Shown here in pieces: positions 16,408 through 24,094 of a stretch of DNA of 64,000 nt (position 1 is its first letter; each line of letters begins with the position of its first letter). A program made the position numbers and the translations under genes. The stretch covers positions 403,133 through 467,132 of the forward strand of contig NZ_JBEXNL010000001.1 in NCBI RefSeq assembly GCF_040611135.1, written 5' to 3'. Under the pieces are notes generated by a model. That model was not told the DNA's origin, ran no database searches, and was given only the letters and a program-made list of their open reading frames with translations. Source of the stretch: Tsukamurella sp040611135. Lineage in GTDB: Bacteria > Actinomycetota > Actinomycetes > Mycobacteriales > Mycobacteriaceae.

Positions 16408-18291
16408 ATGAGTACCTACGTGATCACCGGAGCCACCGGATTCCTGGGCCGCCGCATCGTCCCCCTACTGCTCGAGTGTGAACCCGACGCCGTGGTGCAC
16501 CTGCTGGTGCGCCCGTCGTCGGCGTCCAAGCTCGATGCGTGGCGCTCGCGCTGGGGCGGGGACCGCGTGCGACCGCTGCTCGGCGACCTGGCGGCCCCCG
16601 GTCTCGGACTCGCCGCCGAGCCCGACGGGATCGATGCCGTCCTGCACCTGGGAGCGGTCTACGACATGGCCGCGAGCGCCGAGGCGAACGATCGCGTCAA
16701 CGTCGAGGGGACGCGCGCGGTCATCGGCCTCGCGCAGCGCGCGGGCGCCGCGCTGCACCACGTCTCGTCGGTCGCGGTCGCGGGCGATCACCGGGGTCCC
16801 TTCTCCGAGGATGACTTCGACCTCGGGCAGGGCTTCCCGTCGCCGTACCACCGCACCAAGTTCGAGTCCGAGAAGCTGGTGCGCGAGGCCGAGTGCCTGC
16901 GCTGGCGCGTCTACCGTCCGGCCATCGTGGTCGGCGACTCGCGGACCGGCGAGATGGACAAGATCGACGGGCCGTACTACTTCTTCCCGATCTTCGACGC
17001 GCTGCGGCGCGTGCCGTCCGTGATCCCGATGGTGCTGCCCGACACCGGCGACACCAACGTGGTGCCGGTCGACTACGTGGCGGAGGCCCTCGTCGAGCTG
17101 ATGCTTCGGGCCGACGGCGACGGCCGGGTCTATCACCTGATCAACCCGGAACCGCAGAGCGTGATGGAGGTCTACCGGGCCATCGCGCGACCGGTGGGCG
17201 CGCCGCCCGCGGTCGGCCGGATCCCGCGTCGCGCGGTCGATTCCGCGATCCGGGTCAGCGGATCGGGTCGACCCGGTGTGCTCCGCGACGCCGTGCTCAA
17301 GCAGCGCGGCATCCCGCCGCGGGCGTTCGACAACCTGGGTTTCACGGCCCGGTACACCTCGGAGCAGACCCGGGCGGCCCTGGCGGGCAACGGGATCGAG
17401 GTGCCCGCGCTGCGCGACTACGGTCCCCGGCTCTTCTCCTACTGGCGCGAGCAGCTCGATCCCGCGCGACTGCGCCGCCGCGACCCGATCGCCGGCCGCC
17501 ACGTCGTGATCACCGGCGCCTCCGCCGGCATAGGCCTCGCGACCGCGCGGGCCCTCGCCGACCGTGGCGCCCGCGTGATCCTCCTGGCCAGGGGCGCAGC
17601 GGAACTCGACGCCGCGGTCGCCGAGATCACCGATCGCGGAGGAGAGGCGGCCGCGTACGCGTGCGACGTCACCGACGGCGACGCCGTTGCCGATGCGGTG
17701 GCGCGGATCCTCGCCGAGCACGGCCACGTGGACTACCTGGTGAACAACGCGGGCCGGTCCATCCGCCGCTCGGTCCGCTCCTCGGTGGACCGGTTCCACG
17801 ACTTCGAGCGCACCATGGACGTCAATTACTTCGGGGCGCTCCGGATGACCCTCGCGCTGCTGCCGCACATGCGCGAACGGGGCTTCGGACACGTCGTCAA
17901 CGTCTCCAGCATCGGGGTCTCTGCGCGCGGTCCGCGATTCGCGGCCTACGTCGCGAGCAAGGCCGCGCTCGACGCCTTCTCGGACGTCGCGGCCACGGAG
18001 ACCCTCAGCGATCACGTGACCTTCACCAACGTCCACATGCCGCTGGTCCGGACGGCGATGATCGCACCCACGGAGGCCTACGACGGTGCGCGCGCCATCA
18101 GCCCGGAGCACGCCGCCCGGATCATCGTGCGCGCGATCGAGCGGCGGCCCACTCGGTGGGAGACGCCACTGGGCGCGCTCGGTGTGCTGGGCCGGACCTT
18201 CACGCCTCGGCTGACCCGGCGCCTCCTGCATCAGGAGTACCTGACCTCCGCGGACTCGGCGGCGTCGAAGGGCACCCCCACCTCGAATTGA
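16408..18291 (+). CDS. Two-domain fatty acyl-CoA reductase (AcrA1-like), extended SDR + classical SDR
   Basis: 627 residues. Residues 1-360 are an extended SDR with TGATGFLGRR, the SSVAV strand and YHRTK (catalytic Tyr-Lys), the layout of thioester/acyl-CoA reductases. Residues 370-600 are a classical SDR with TGASAGIGLATARAL, NNAG, and the active site YVASK. This tandem matches the mycobacterial multifunctional acyl-CoA reductase AcrA1 (Rv3391), which reduces long-chain acyl-CoA to aldehyde and alcohol for wax esters or mycolate-related lipids. A good ribosome site (TGAGGAGT) precedes ATG 16408. A large dyad sits in its promoter. The next gene, another SDR, begins 71 bp downstream with its own promoter. 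Confidence 0.85.
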   Translation: MSTYVITGATGFLGRRIVPLLLECEPDAVVHLLVRPSSASKLDAWRSRWGGDRVRPLLGDLAAPGLGLAAEPDGIDAVLHLGAVYDMAASAEANDRVNVEGTRAVIGLAQRAGAALHHVSSVAVAGDHRGPFSEDDFDLGQGFPSPYHRTKFESEKLVREAECLRWRVYRPAIVVGDSRTGEMDKIDGPYYFFPIFDALRRVPSVIPMVLPDTGDTNVVPVDYVAEALVELMLRADGDGRVYHLINPEPQSVMEVYRAIARPVGAPPAVGRIPRRAVDSAIRVSGSGRPGVLRDAVLKQRGIPPRAFDNLGFTARYTSEQTRAALAGNGIEVPALRDYGPRLFSYWREQLDPARLRRRDPIAGRHVVITGASAGIGLATARALADRGARVILLARGAAELDAAVAEITDRGGEAAAYACDVTDGDAVADAVARILAEHGHVDYLVNNAGRSIRRSVRSSVDRFHDFERTMDVNYFGALRMTLALLPHMRERGFGHVVNVSSIGVSARGPRFAAYVASKAALDAFSDVAATETLSDHVTFTNVHMPLVRTAMIAPTEAYDGARAISPEHAARIIVRAIERRPTRWETPLGALGVLGRTFTPRLTRRLLHQEYLTSADSAASKGTPTSN

Positions 18292-18345
18292 ACACCGTTA
18301 TGGAGATTCCCACCTGCGGTTATCCTCTCGATAACGGTGTTCAAT
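18287..18345. promoter_or_regulatory. Perfect 15-bp inverted repeat framing the promoter of the short SDR gene
   Basis: ATTGAACACCGTTAT (18287-18301) and its exact complement (18331-18345) are 29 bp apart. Each arm itself has the dyad AAC-n3-GTT. A -10-like TATCCT (18321-18326) lies between them, so the left arm covers the expected -35 and the right arm the transcription start. Two operators for one repressor, centres 44 bp apart, fit better than a terminator because the loop is long and U-poor. The left arm overlaps the upstream stop codon. Confidence 0.6.
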
Positions 18346-18362
18346 CGAAAGGGGGGACGACG

Positions 18363-19085
18363 ATGAGGGAGCTGAACGGGCGGCGGATCGCTGTGACGGG
18401 CGGCGGCGCGGGAATCGGCGCGGCGACCTGCAGGTTGCTGGCGGCGCAGGGCGCGCACGTCTGGATCGGCGATCGGGACGCGGCCGCCGAGGCCGACGCT
18501 CCGCTCGACGTCCTGGTCAACAACGCCGGCGTGATGTGGGTGGGGCCCTTCACCGAGGAGAGCGCCGCATCGATCCAACGACAGATCGCGGTCAACCTCG
18601 TCGGCCCCGTCCTGGGGACCCGGCTGGCGGCGCGCCGGATGCGGGCGCGCGGGCACGGGCACATCGTGACCGTGGCGTCGGCGGCATCGAAGCTCAGCTC
18701 CGCCGGCGAGGCCACGTACAGCGCCACCAAGTACGGGATCTACGGCTATCACCGGGCGGTGCGCCGCGAGTTGCGCGGCACCGGTGTGGAACTGAGCGTC
18801 GTCATGCCCGCCGTCGTCGACACCGCTCTCGCCGCCGGAACTACCACGGGGGCCGCGGCGATGCTCACCCCCGAGCGGATCGCCGGCGCGATCGCCCGGC
18901 CGCGATTCGAGGTGCACGTGCCGCCCACCGTCGGGCTGCTGCACCGATTGCAGACCCTCGCACCGCAACCCGTGCGTGACCTGCTGGACCGGTTCCTGGT
19001 CCCGGACCAGGTCCGCTCCGCCGACCGCGCCGTGCGTGCGGACTACGAACGGGGTGCCGTCGGCGACTCCGATCCCCAGAGGTAG
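18363..19085 (+). CDS. Short-chain dehydrogenase with a shortened cofactor domain
   Basis: 240-residue SDR. It keeps the nucleotide motif TGGGAGIGAAT, DVLVNNAGVM, the Ser in VASAASK and the active site YSATK, but lacks about 30-40 residues normally found between strand 2 (HVWIGDRD) and strand 4 (LDVLVNNAG), including the D-V motif that contacts adenine. Relatives in this lineage are about 270-280 residues. The join is in frame and near residue 45. It may be an inactive or altered enzyme. The promoter carries a 15-bp inverted repeat and GGGGGG before ATG. The 3' end overlaps the convergent acetyltransferase gene by 43 bp. Confidence 0.75.
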   Translation: MRELNGRRIAVTGGGAGIGAATCRLLAAQGAHVWIGDRDAAAEADAPLDVLVNNAGVMWVGPFTEESAASIQRQIAVNLVGPVLGTRLAARRMRARGHGHIVTVASAASKLSSAGEATYSATKYGIYGYHRAVRRELRGTGVELSVVMPAVVDTALAAGTTTGAAAMLTPERIAGAIARPRFEVHVPPTVGLLHRLQTLAPQPVRDLLDRFLVPDQVRSADRAVRADYERGAVGDSDPQR

Positions 19086-19714
19086 TCGCGGATCGCCTCG
19101 ACCCCCGCCGTCTCGAGACGCCACGAAGGACGCACGAAATCCTGGGCCGACACACGTAGTCGGACCATGTTCTCGACCACGCCGGGGCGCGTGACGATGC
19201 GATCGACGCCGTTCTCGCGATAGCCGAGAGCGCGAGACACCCCGTTCGACGAGGCGTTCCACTCCGCGGCCGCCGACGTCGCCCACTCGGCTGCGAGGTG
19301 ATCGAGCGCGAAAATCAGGACGGCGGCCCGCATCTCGGTCCCGAAACCGTGCCCGTGGAACCGCCGGGCCAACCATGATCCGGTCTCGACGGAACGCAGC
19401 TCCGCGAACCGCTGGGCCGCGAGGTGCTGGGTGCCGATGGGGACTCCGTCGTGCAGCACGGCGAAGGCGAGTTCCCAGTCCTCGGGCGCGAACCGCGCAC
19501 GCAACGACCAGTGGTACTGCGCGAGCAACGTCGGCGCGACGGCGGGAGCGCGGTCGGTCCACGGGGTCCGGAAGGGCATCACCGCCGGATCGTGGATGCC
19601 GTCGGCGACCGCCGCGGCGAGGTGCGGCAGGTCCTCGTCGCGGACGACGCGCAGCGTCAGCCGCGGGGTGCGGAGGTGCAGCCCGAACGGTGCCCAGACA
19701 TCGGCGAGATCCAT
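19043..19714 (-). CDS. GNAT-family N-acetyltransferase
   Basis: 223-residue acyltransferase using an acyl-CoA donor. The LRTPRLTLRVVRDEDLPHLA start and the SWLARRFHGHGFGTEMRAA strand-helix, which holds the R/Q-x-x-G-x-G/A pyrophosphate loop, are the RimJ/RimL-like pattern. A late ALGYRENG motif follows. The M. tuberculosis gene in the equivalent place before purL is Rv0802c, a succinyl-/acetyltransferase-type protein. ATG 19714 gives the family start. Its last 43 bp overlap the end of the convergent SDR gene, which is unusual for two real genes, but both frames show clear family motifs. Substrate unknown. Confidence 0.82.
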   Translation of the reverse strand: MDLADVWAPFGLHLRTPRLTLRVVRDEDLPHLAAAVADGIHDPAVMPFRTPWTDRAPAVAPTLLAQYHWSLRARFAPEDWELAFAVLHDGVPIGTQHLAAQRFAELRSVETGSWLARRFHGHGFGTEMRAAVLIFALDHLAAEWATSAAAEWNASSNGVSRALGYRENGVDRIVTRPGVVENMVRLRVSAQDFVRPSWRLETAGVEAIRDYLWGSESPTAPRS

Positions 19715-19764
19715 GGCGGCACGGTAGCAATGGTGCCGGACCCGGTGACAGTGGTTTTCGTCTG

Positions 19765-20451
19765 TCACAGCCAGCGGTAGCGCACCTCCGGGCGACCGCG
19801 GCCACCGTACTCGGTGATCCGCTCGCACAGCCGGTCGTCGGCGAGACGCTCGAGGTAGCGCCACGCGGTCACGCGCGACATTCCGGTGCGAGCAGCGACT
19901 TCCGCAGCACCGAGGGGCCCGTCGGCGTGCCGGAGAGCGCCGGTGACGGACTCCAGGGTCGACGGTGCCAGTCCCTTCGGTGCCGTCGTATCCGAGGGGG
20001 CCTCGCGCAGGGCCGCGAAGGCGGCGTCGACCTCGCGCTGCCCTACGTCCTCGCCGCCGAGGGCGTCGCGGAAGGAGAGGTAGCGGTTCAGTCGGTCCGC
20101 GAACGCCGCGAACGTGAAGGGCTTGATCAGGTAGAGGATCGCCCCGCTCCCCATGGCGCCGCGGACGGTCTCGATGTCGCGCGCCGAGGTGATCACGATG
20201 ACGTCGGGCCGCGGACGGACGGAGGCCAGATCCGCGACGAGGTCGAGGCCGCTCCGATCGGGCAGGCCCACGTCGGCGAGCACCAGGTCGACGGGCGGGC
20301 CCGCGATGGCGGACCGTCGGACCTCGGAGAGGGCGGCGGCCGCCGTACCGGCGACCCCGGCGACCTCGAAACCGTCCATGCGCCGGACGTATTCGGCGTG
20401 CGCGCGAGCGATCTGCGGCTCGTCGTCGACCACCAGGACCCGGATCGTCAT
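19765..20451 (-). CDS. Response regulator, CitB/DcuR type
   Basis: 228 residues. The receiver domain (1-125) has VVDDEPQIARAH, the phospho-acceptor Asp in LVLADVGLP, the Thr/Ser in VITSARD, and the Lys in YLIKPF. A C-terminal winged-helix DNA-binding part (about 170-228) contains AAEVAARTGMSRVTAWRYLERL. This pairing is typical of regulators of C4-dicarboxylate and citrate carriers. The start ATG overlaps the kinase stop (ATGA). Its target is probably the dctA-like gene just beyond the kinase. Confidence 0.88.
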   Translation of the reverse strand: MTIRVLVVDDEPQIARAHAEYVRRMDGFEVAGVAGTAAAALSEVRRSAIAGPPVDLVLADVGLPDRSGLDLVADLASVRPRPDVIVITSARDIETVRGAMGSGAILYLIKPFTFAAFADRLNRYLSFRDALGGEDVGQREVDAAFAALREAPSDTTAPKGLAPSTLESVTGALRHADGPLGAAEVAARTGMSRVTAWRYLERLADDRLCERITEYGGRGRPEVRYRWL

Positions 20452-22004
20452 CGCTCTCCTCCCGGCAGGCGCACCGTCACCGTCGACGGTGCGCGCTCGA
20501 CCTCGATCGTGCCACCCGCCTGACGGACCACCTGATCGACCAGTGCGAGGCCCAGTCCGCCGCCGTGCAGGCGGTCGCCGCGGTCCTTCGTGGAGTACCC
20601 GCGGGTCCGGGCGCGGGCGAACTCGCCGGCGGACATGCCGGGCCCGCTGTCGGCGACGGTGAGCTCCCACGATCCGTCGGGTCCGGTCGTCGCGGACAGC
20701 TCGACCCAGCCACCCGGGCCCGCGGCGTCGACGGCGTTGTCCACGAGATTGCCCACCAGTGTGAGGAGCTGGACGTCGGGCAGGGGCGCGGCGGAGAGGT
20801 CCGTTCCCTCCGCGACGGTGAGCTCGACGTCGAGTGCGCCGGCAGCGGCGGTCTTCGCGACCAGGAGTGCGACGGCGGACGGGGCCGCTTCGCCCGCGAG
20901 GCGATCGATGAGGCCCTGGGACGCGCTCCGGTCGGCGATGGCGAGCTGCGCAGCCGAATCCTGTTCTCCCAGCTCGATCATCGTGACCACCGAGTGCAGG
21001 CGATTGGCGTGCTCGTGCGCCTGTGCGCTGAGCGCGTCGGCCAGGGAGCGGGCGGTGTCGAGCTCGCCCAGCACCGTCTGCAGCTCGGTGCGGTCGCGCA
21101 CGGTGAGCACCGTGCCCAGCAGGCCGGTCGGCCCGGTGACCGGGCGGCGGTTCACCAGCAGGACCCGGCTACCGGTCACGTGCAGCTCGTCGGTGAGGTC
21201 GTGGGAACCGCGTAGCGAGGGCGGCAGGTCCCGCTGGTGCACGGCGCCGCCGGGGAGCGCCAGGAGCCGCCGGGCCTCGTCGTTGACCACCTGGGCCGGA
21301 CCGTCGGGGAAGTCCGCGTCGAAGACGATCAGCCCCTCCGACAGGGTGTGCAGCACGGCGTCGTGATGCTCGTACAGCCCGCGCAGGTCGTGGGCGGACA
21401 GACCCAGGGTCTGCCGCCGCAGCCGCCGCTCCGCGAGCGCGGAGAGCGCCACGAGTAGGAGAAGAGCCGCGGCCACCACGGCGAGGATGCGGGGCAGCGC
21501 TGCACGGACCTGGTCCCCGAGGCGCGCCCGGGTCACCCCCGCGGACACCAGCCCGACGACGGTGCCGGAGGCATCGCGCACGGGCGTGACGGTGCGGATC
21601 GACGGGCCGAGGCTCCCGGCGTAGGTCTCGGTGAAGGTCTCCCCGGCGAGCGCAGGATCGATGGTCCCGGTGTACTTGCCGCCGATCTGTTCCGGGTCGG
21701 CGTGGCTCAGGCGCGTGCGGTCGGGCCGCATCACGACGACGAAGTCGAGCTTGCCGAGCCGCCCGACCTGCTGGGCGACGGGCTGCATCGTCGCCGAGCC
21801 GTCGGGCGCGGCGAGAGCCGCGACCGTCGACGGCGACGCGGCGAGGGCGACCGCCGCCGCGCGGGTCTGCTCGCGCGCGGTGCGGTCACCGTCGTCCCGC
21901 GCCTGCGTCACCACCAGCCACGACGCGCCCACGGCGATGGTCAGCAGGACCGCCACCTGGGCCAGGAAGGACTGGGCGGCGACGCTGCGGGTTCTGTTCC
22001 TCAC
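20448..22004 (-). CDS. Sensor histidine kinase, CitA/DcuS type
   Basis: 518-residue membrane sensor. Helix 1 is around residues 12-32, a periplasmic Cache/PAS domain spans about 35-175 (with RPDRTRLSHADPEQIGGKYT, the typical CitA/DcuS region), and helix 2 is around 177-198. A cytoplasmic PAS (about 215-320), the H-box AQAHEHANRLHSV, and an ATPase domain with the N-box LVDNAVDAA and G-box GGGLGLALVDQ follow. It likely senses an external di- or tricarboxylate. GTG 22004 is the only reasonable start; further upstream the frame enters the divergent transporter promoter. Confidence 0.88.
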   Translation of the reverse strand: MRNRTRSVAAQSFLAQVAVLLTIAVGASWLVVTQARDDGDRTAREQTRAAAVALAASPSTVAALAAPDGSATMQPVAQQVGRLGKLDFVVVMRPDRTRLSHADPEQIGGKYTGTIDPALAGETFTETYAGSLGPSIRTVTPVRDASGTVVGLVSAGVTRARLGDQVRAALPRILAVVAAALLLLVALSALAERRLRRQTLGLSAHDLRGLYEHHDAVLHTLSEGLIVFDADFPDGPAQVVNDEARRLLALPGGAVHQRDLPPSLRGSHDLTDELHVTGSRVLLVNRRPVTGPTGLLGTVLTVRDRTELQTVLGELDTARSLADALSAQAHEHANRLHSVVTMIELGEQDSAAQLAIADRSASQGLIDRLAGEAAPSAVALLVAKTAAAGALDVELTVAEGTDLSAAPLPDVQLLTLVGNLVDNAVDAAGPGGWVELSATTGPDGSWELTVADSGPGMSAGEFARARTRGYSTKDRGDRLHGGGLGLALVDQVVRQAGGTIEVERAPSTVTVRLPGGER

Positions 22005-22100
22005 GGTGAAGACGTTTACACAATGAACACAAGCTGTGCTGCGCGTCACATTTCTCGCAGGATTTCTCTCGTTCGGTCTACGACAAACAGGAGGACCACT
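22005..22100. promoter_or_regulatory. Divergent promoter between the CitA-type kinase and dctA
   Basis: Ninety-six bp, with locally A/T-rich sequence. A direct repeat ACACAA occurs at 22018-22023 and 22027-22032 (9-bp period), a possible binding site for the CitB-type regulator. An AGGAGG ribosome site ends the interval before the GTG of dctA. Confidence 0.4.
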
Positions 22101-23474
22101 GTGACGGCAATCGACGGGGCGGCGCCGGCCGCCAGGACGAGACGGGACCGCACCCACTGGCTCTACATCGCCGTGATCGTCGCGGTGGTGGCGGGCGTGA
22201 TCGTCGGCCTGGTGGCGCCCGGCTTCGGCAAGGACCTCAAGCCGCTCGGCGACCTCTTCGTCAGTCTGATCAAGATGATGATCAGCCCGGTGATCTTCTG
22301 CACCATCGTGCTCGGCATCGGCTCGGTGCGGGCCGCCGCGAGCGTGGGGAGGATCGGTGGCCTGGCGCTCGGGTACTTCATCGCGATGTCGACCCTGGCC
22401 CTCGGTGTGGGCGTCCTGGTCGGCAACCTGCTCAAGCCCGGTACCGGGCTCGGCATCCACGCCGATCCGACGGTCGGCGCGAAGTACGCGGACCAGGCTC
22501 ACGCCGCGGGCGGGACGTGGGGCTTCGTCCAGGGCATCGTCCCCGAGACGCTGTTCTCGGCGCTGACGGCGGGCAGCGTCCTGCAGGCCCTGTTCGTCGC
22601 GCTGCTGGTGGGCTTCGCGCTCCAGGCGATGGGGCCGGCGGGCGAACCCGTGGTGCGCGCCGTTGCGACGCTCCAGAAGCTGGTCTTCCGGGTCCTGGTG
22701 ATGGTGCTGTGGCTGGCGCCCGTCGGCGCCTTCGGCGCGATGGCGGCCGTGGTCGGCGCGACCGGTTTCGACGCGGTGATCCAACTCGGCTGGTTGATGC
22801 TGGCCTTCTACATCACCTGCGCGCTGTTCGTGTTCGTGATCCTGGGCTCTCTGCTGCGTCTCGTCACCGGGCTGTCGGTGTTCAAGCTCGCCCGCTACCT
22901 CGGCCGTGAGTACCTGCTCATCGTGGCGACGAGCTCCAGCGAGTCGGCGTTGCCGCGGCTGATCGCGAAGATGGAGCACGCCGGAGTCGAGAAGACCACG
23001 GTGGGCATCGTCGTGCCCACCGGCTACTCGTTCAATCTCGACGGCACCGCCATCTACCTCACGATGGCCTCGCTGTTCATCGCCGACGCGATGGGCTCGC
23101 CGTTGAACTACGCCGAGCAGTTCTCGCTGCTGCTGTTCATGATGATCGCGTCCAAGGGAGCGGCCGGCGTGACCGGCGCCGGGCTGGCGACGCTCGCCGG
23201 CGGCCTGCAGAGCCACCGTCCCGACCTGCTCGGCGGCGTCGGTGTCATCGTCGGTATCGACCGGTTCATGTCCGAGGCCCGCGCGCTCACCAACTTCTCC
23301 GGCAATGCGATCGCGACCCTCCTCGTCGGGAAGTGGACGCACACCGTCGATCTCGCGCAGACCCAGCGGGTGCTCGACAAGCAGGACCCGTTCGACGAGG
23401 CGACGATGGTCGACGACCATGGCGCACCGTCGGACCCCGGCGCCCCGGATGCGCAGGTGGCTGCCGCGCACTGA
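22101..23474 (+). CDS. dctA: DctA-type dicarboxylate/cation symporter
   Basis: 457-residue member of the DAACS family (glutamate transporter fold), importing C4-dicarboxylates such as succinate, fumarate or malate with protons or sodium. Landmarks: SLIKMMISPVIFCTIVLGIG, the hairpin motif TSSSESALPRL, VVPTGYSFNLDGTAIYLTMA, and the last-helix GIDRFMSEARALTNFSGNA. All are intact. GTG 22101 follows an AGGAGG box. Divergent placement from the CitA/CitB pair indicates induction by external dicarboxylate. Confidence 0.93.
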   Translation: MTAIDGAAPAARTRRDRTHWLYIAVIVAVVAGVIVGLVAPGFGKDLKPLGDLFVSLIKMMISPVIFCTIVLGIGSVRAAASVGRIGGLALGYFIAMSTLALGVGVLVGNLLKPGTGLGIHADPTVGAKYADQAHAAGGTWGFVQGIVPETLFSALTAGSVLQALFVALLVGFALQAMGPAGEPVVRAVATLQKLVFRVLVMVLWLAPVGAFGAMAAVVGATGFDAVIQLGWLMLAFYITCALFVFVILGSLLRLVTGLSVFKLARYLGREYLLIVATSSSESALPRLIAKMEHAGVEKTTVGIVVPTGYSFNLDGTAIYLTMASLFIADAMGSPLNYAEQFSLLLFMMIASKGAAGVTGAGLATLAGGLQSHRPDLLGGVGVIVGIDRFMSEARALTNFSGNAIATLLVGKWTHTVDLAQTQRVLDKQDPFDEATMVDDHGAPSDPGAPDAQVAAAH

Positions 23475-23485
23475 CCGCGTGCCTC

Positions 23486-23529
23486 AGCTGAAGCCGTCCC
23501 GACCGCTCGCAGTCAGGACGGCTTCAGCT
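23486..23529. terminator. Bidirectional terminator after dctA
   Basis: Perfect 14-bp stem: AGCTGAAGCCGTCC (23486-23499) with its complement (23516-23529). The right arm encodes the last residues of the convergent lipoprotein gene, so the structure is shared. Confidence 0.75.
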
Positions 23530-24067
23530 CGTGTGCGAGGTCGCGCGCCTGCTGCTCGGTGAAGCCGCCCGCCAGTTGCGTCGTGCCGCCGGCGATCCGC
23601 TCGCTGATCGTCGGCGCGGAGACGACGTGCGCACCGACCACCACCGCGAGCTGCTTGCCGATGTTCGTGGCGGTGGTCTCGGCAACGGCGCGGCTGTCGG
23701 CGTCGTCGAGCTGGAAGGTCACCAACCACTGCCCCGATTGCTCGGAGGCGCTCGCGCTCGTCGCCGCCCCGTGCGTGACCGACGGGGCGACGCGGTAGAG
23801 CGTCGTCCCGGGGCGATCGCACAGCTCCGCCGGCGCCGACGGGGCCGGGCTCGCGGTGGGGCACGTCCTGGCACCCACGGGCTCGGCCGAGGTCACGACG
23901 CGCAGCTGGAGCGCCGCCGCGGCCGGCGCCCGGCTGCTGGGACTCTCGTGCCCGGTGTGCCCGGTGTGCTCCGTCCCCCCGGACCGGCCGCACGCTGCGG
24001 TCGCGGTGAGAGCGACCGCCAGAACGGTCGCCGTGGTCGCGGTCCGGATTCCTCGTCGCTGCGCCAT
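23513..24067 (-). CDS. Lipoprotein with a SecD first-head (P1)-like domain
   Basis: 184 residues. A lipobox signal (LTATAAC, Cys near residue 26) predicts a lipid-anchored exported protein. After a His/Gly/Ser/Pro-rich linker with HTGHTGHE, the region from about residue 55 follows the P1 head of SecD: LQLRVVTSA, TLYRVAP, GQWLVTFQLDDADSRAVAETT, NIGKQLAVVV, HVVSAPTISERIAGG and GGFTEQQARDLA. SecD itself has twelve-odd hundred further bases of membrane domain, which are absent here. It may be a stand-alone extracytoplasmic partner or chaperone-like domain of the translocon, or a derived binding protein. It is monocistronic. Confidence 0.7.
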   Translation of the reverse strand: MAQRRGIRTATTATVLAVALTATAACGRSGGTEHTGHTGHESPSSRAPAAAALQLRVVTSAEPVGARTCPTASPAPSAPAELCDRPGTTLYRVAPSVTHGAATSASASEQSGQWLVTFQLDDADSRAVAETTATNIGKQLAVVVGAHVVSAPTISERIAGGTTQLAGGFTEQQARDLAHELKPS

Positions 24068-24094
24068 GACCTCAAGGGTAGGCGCCGTCGTCGT

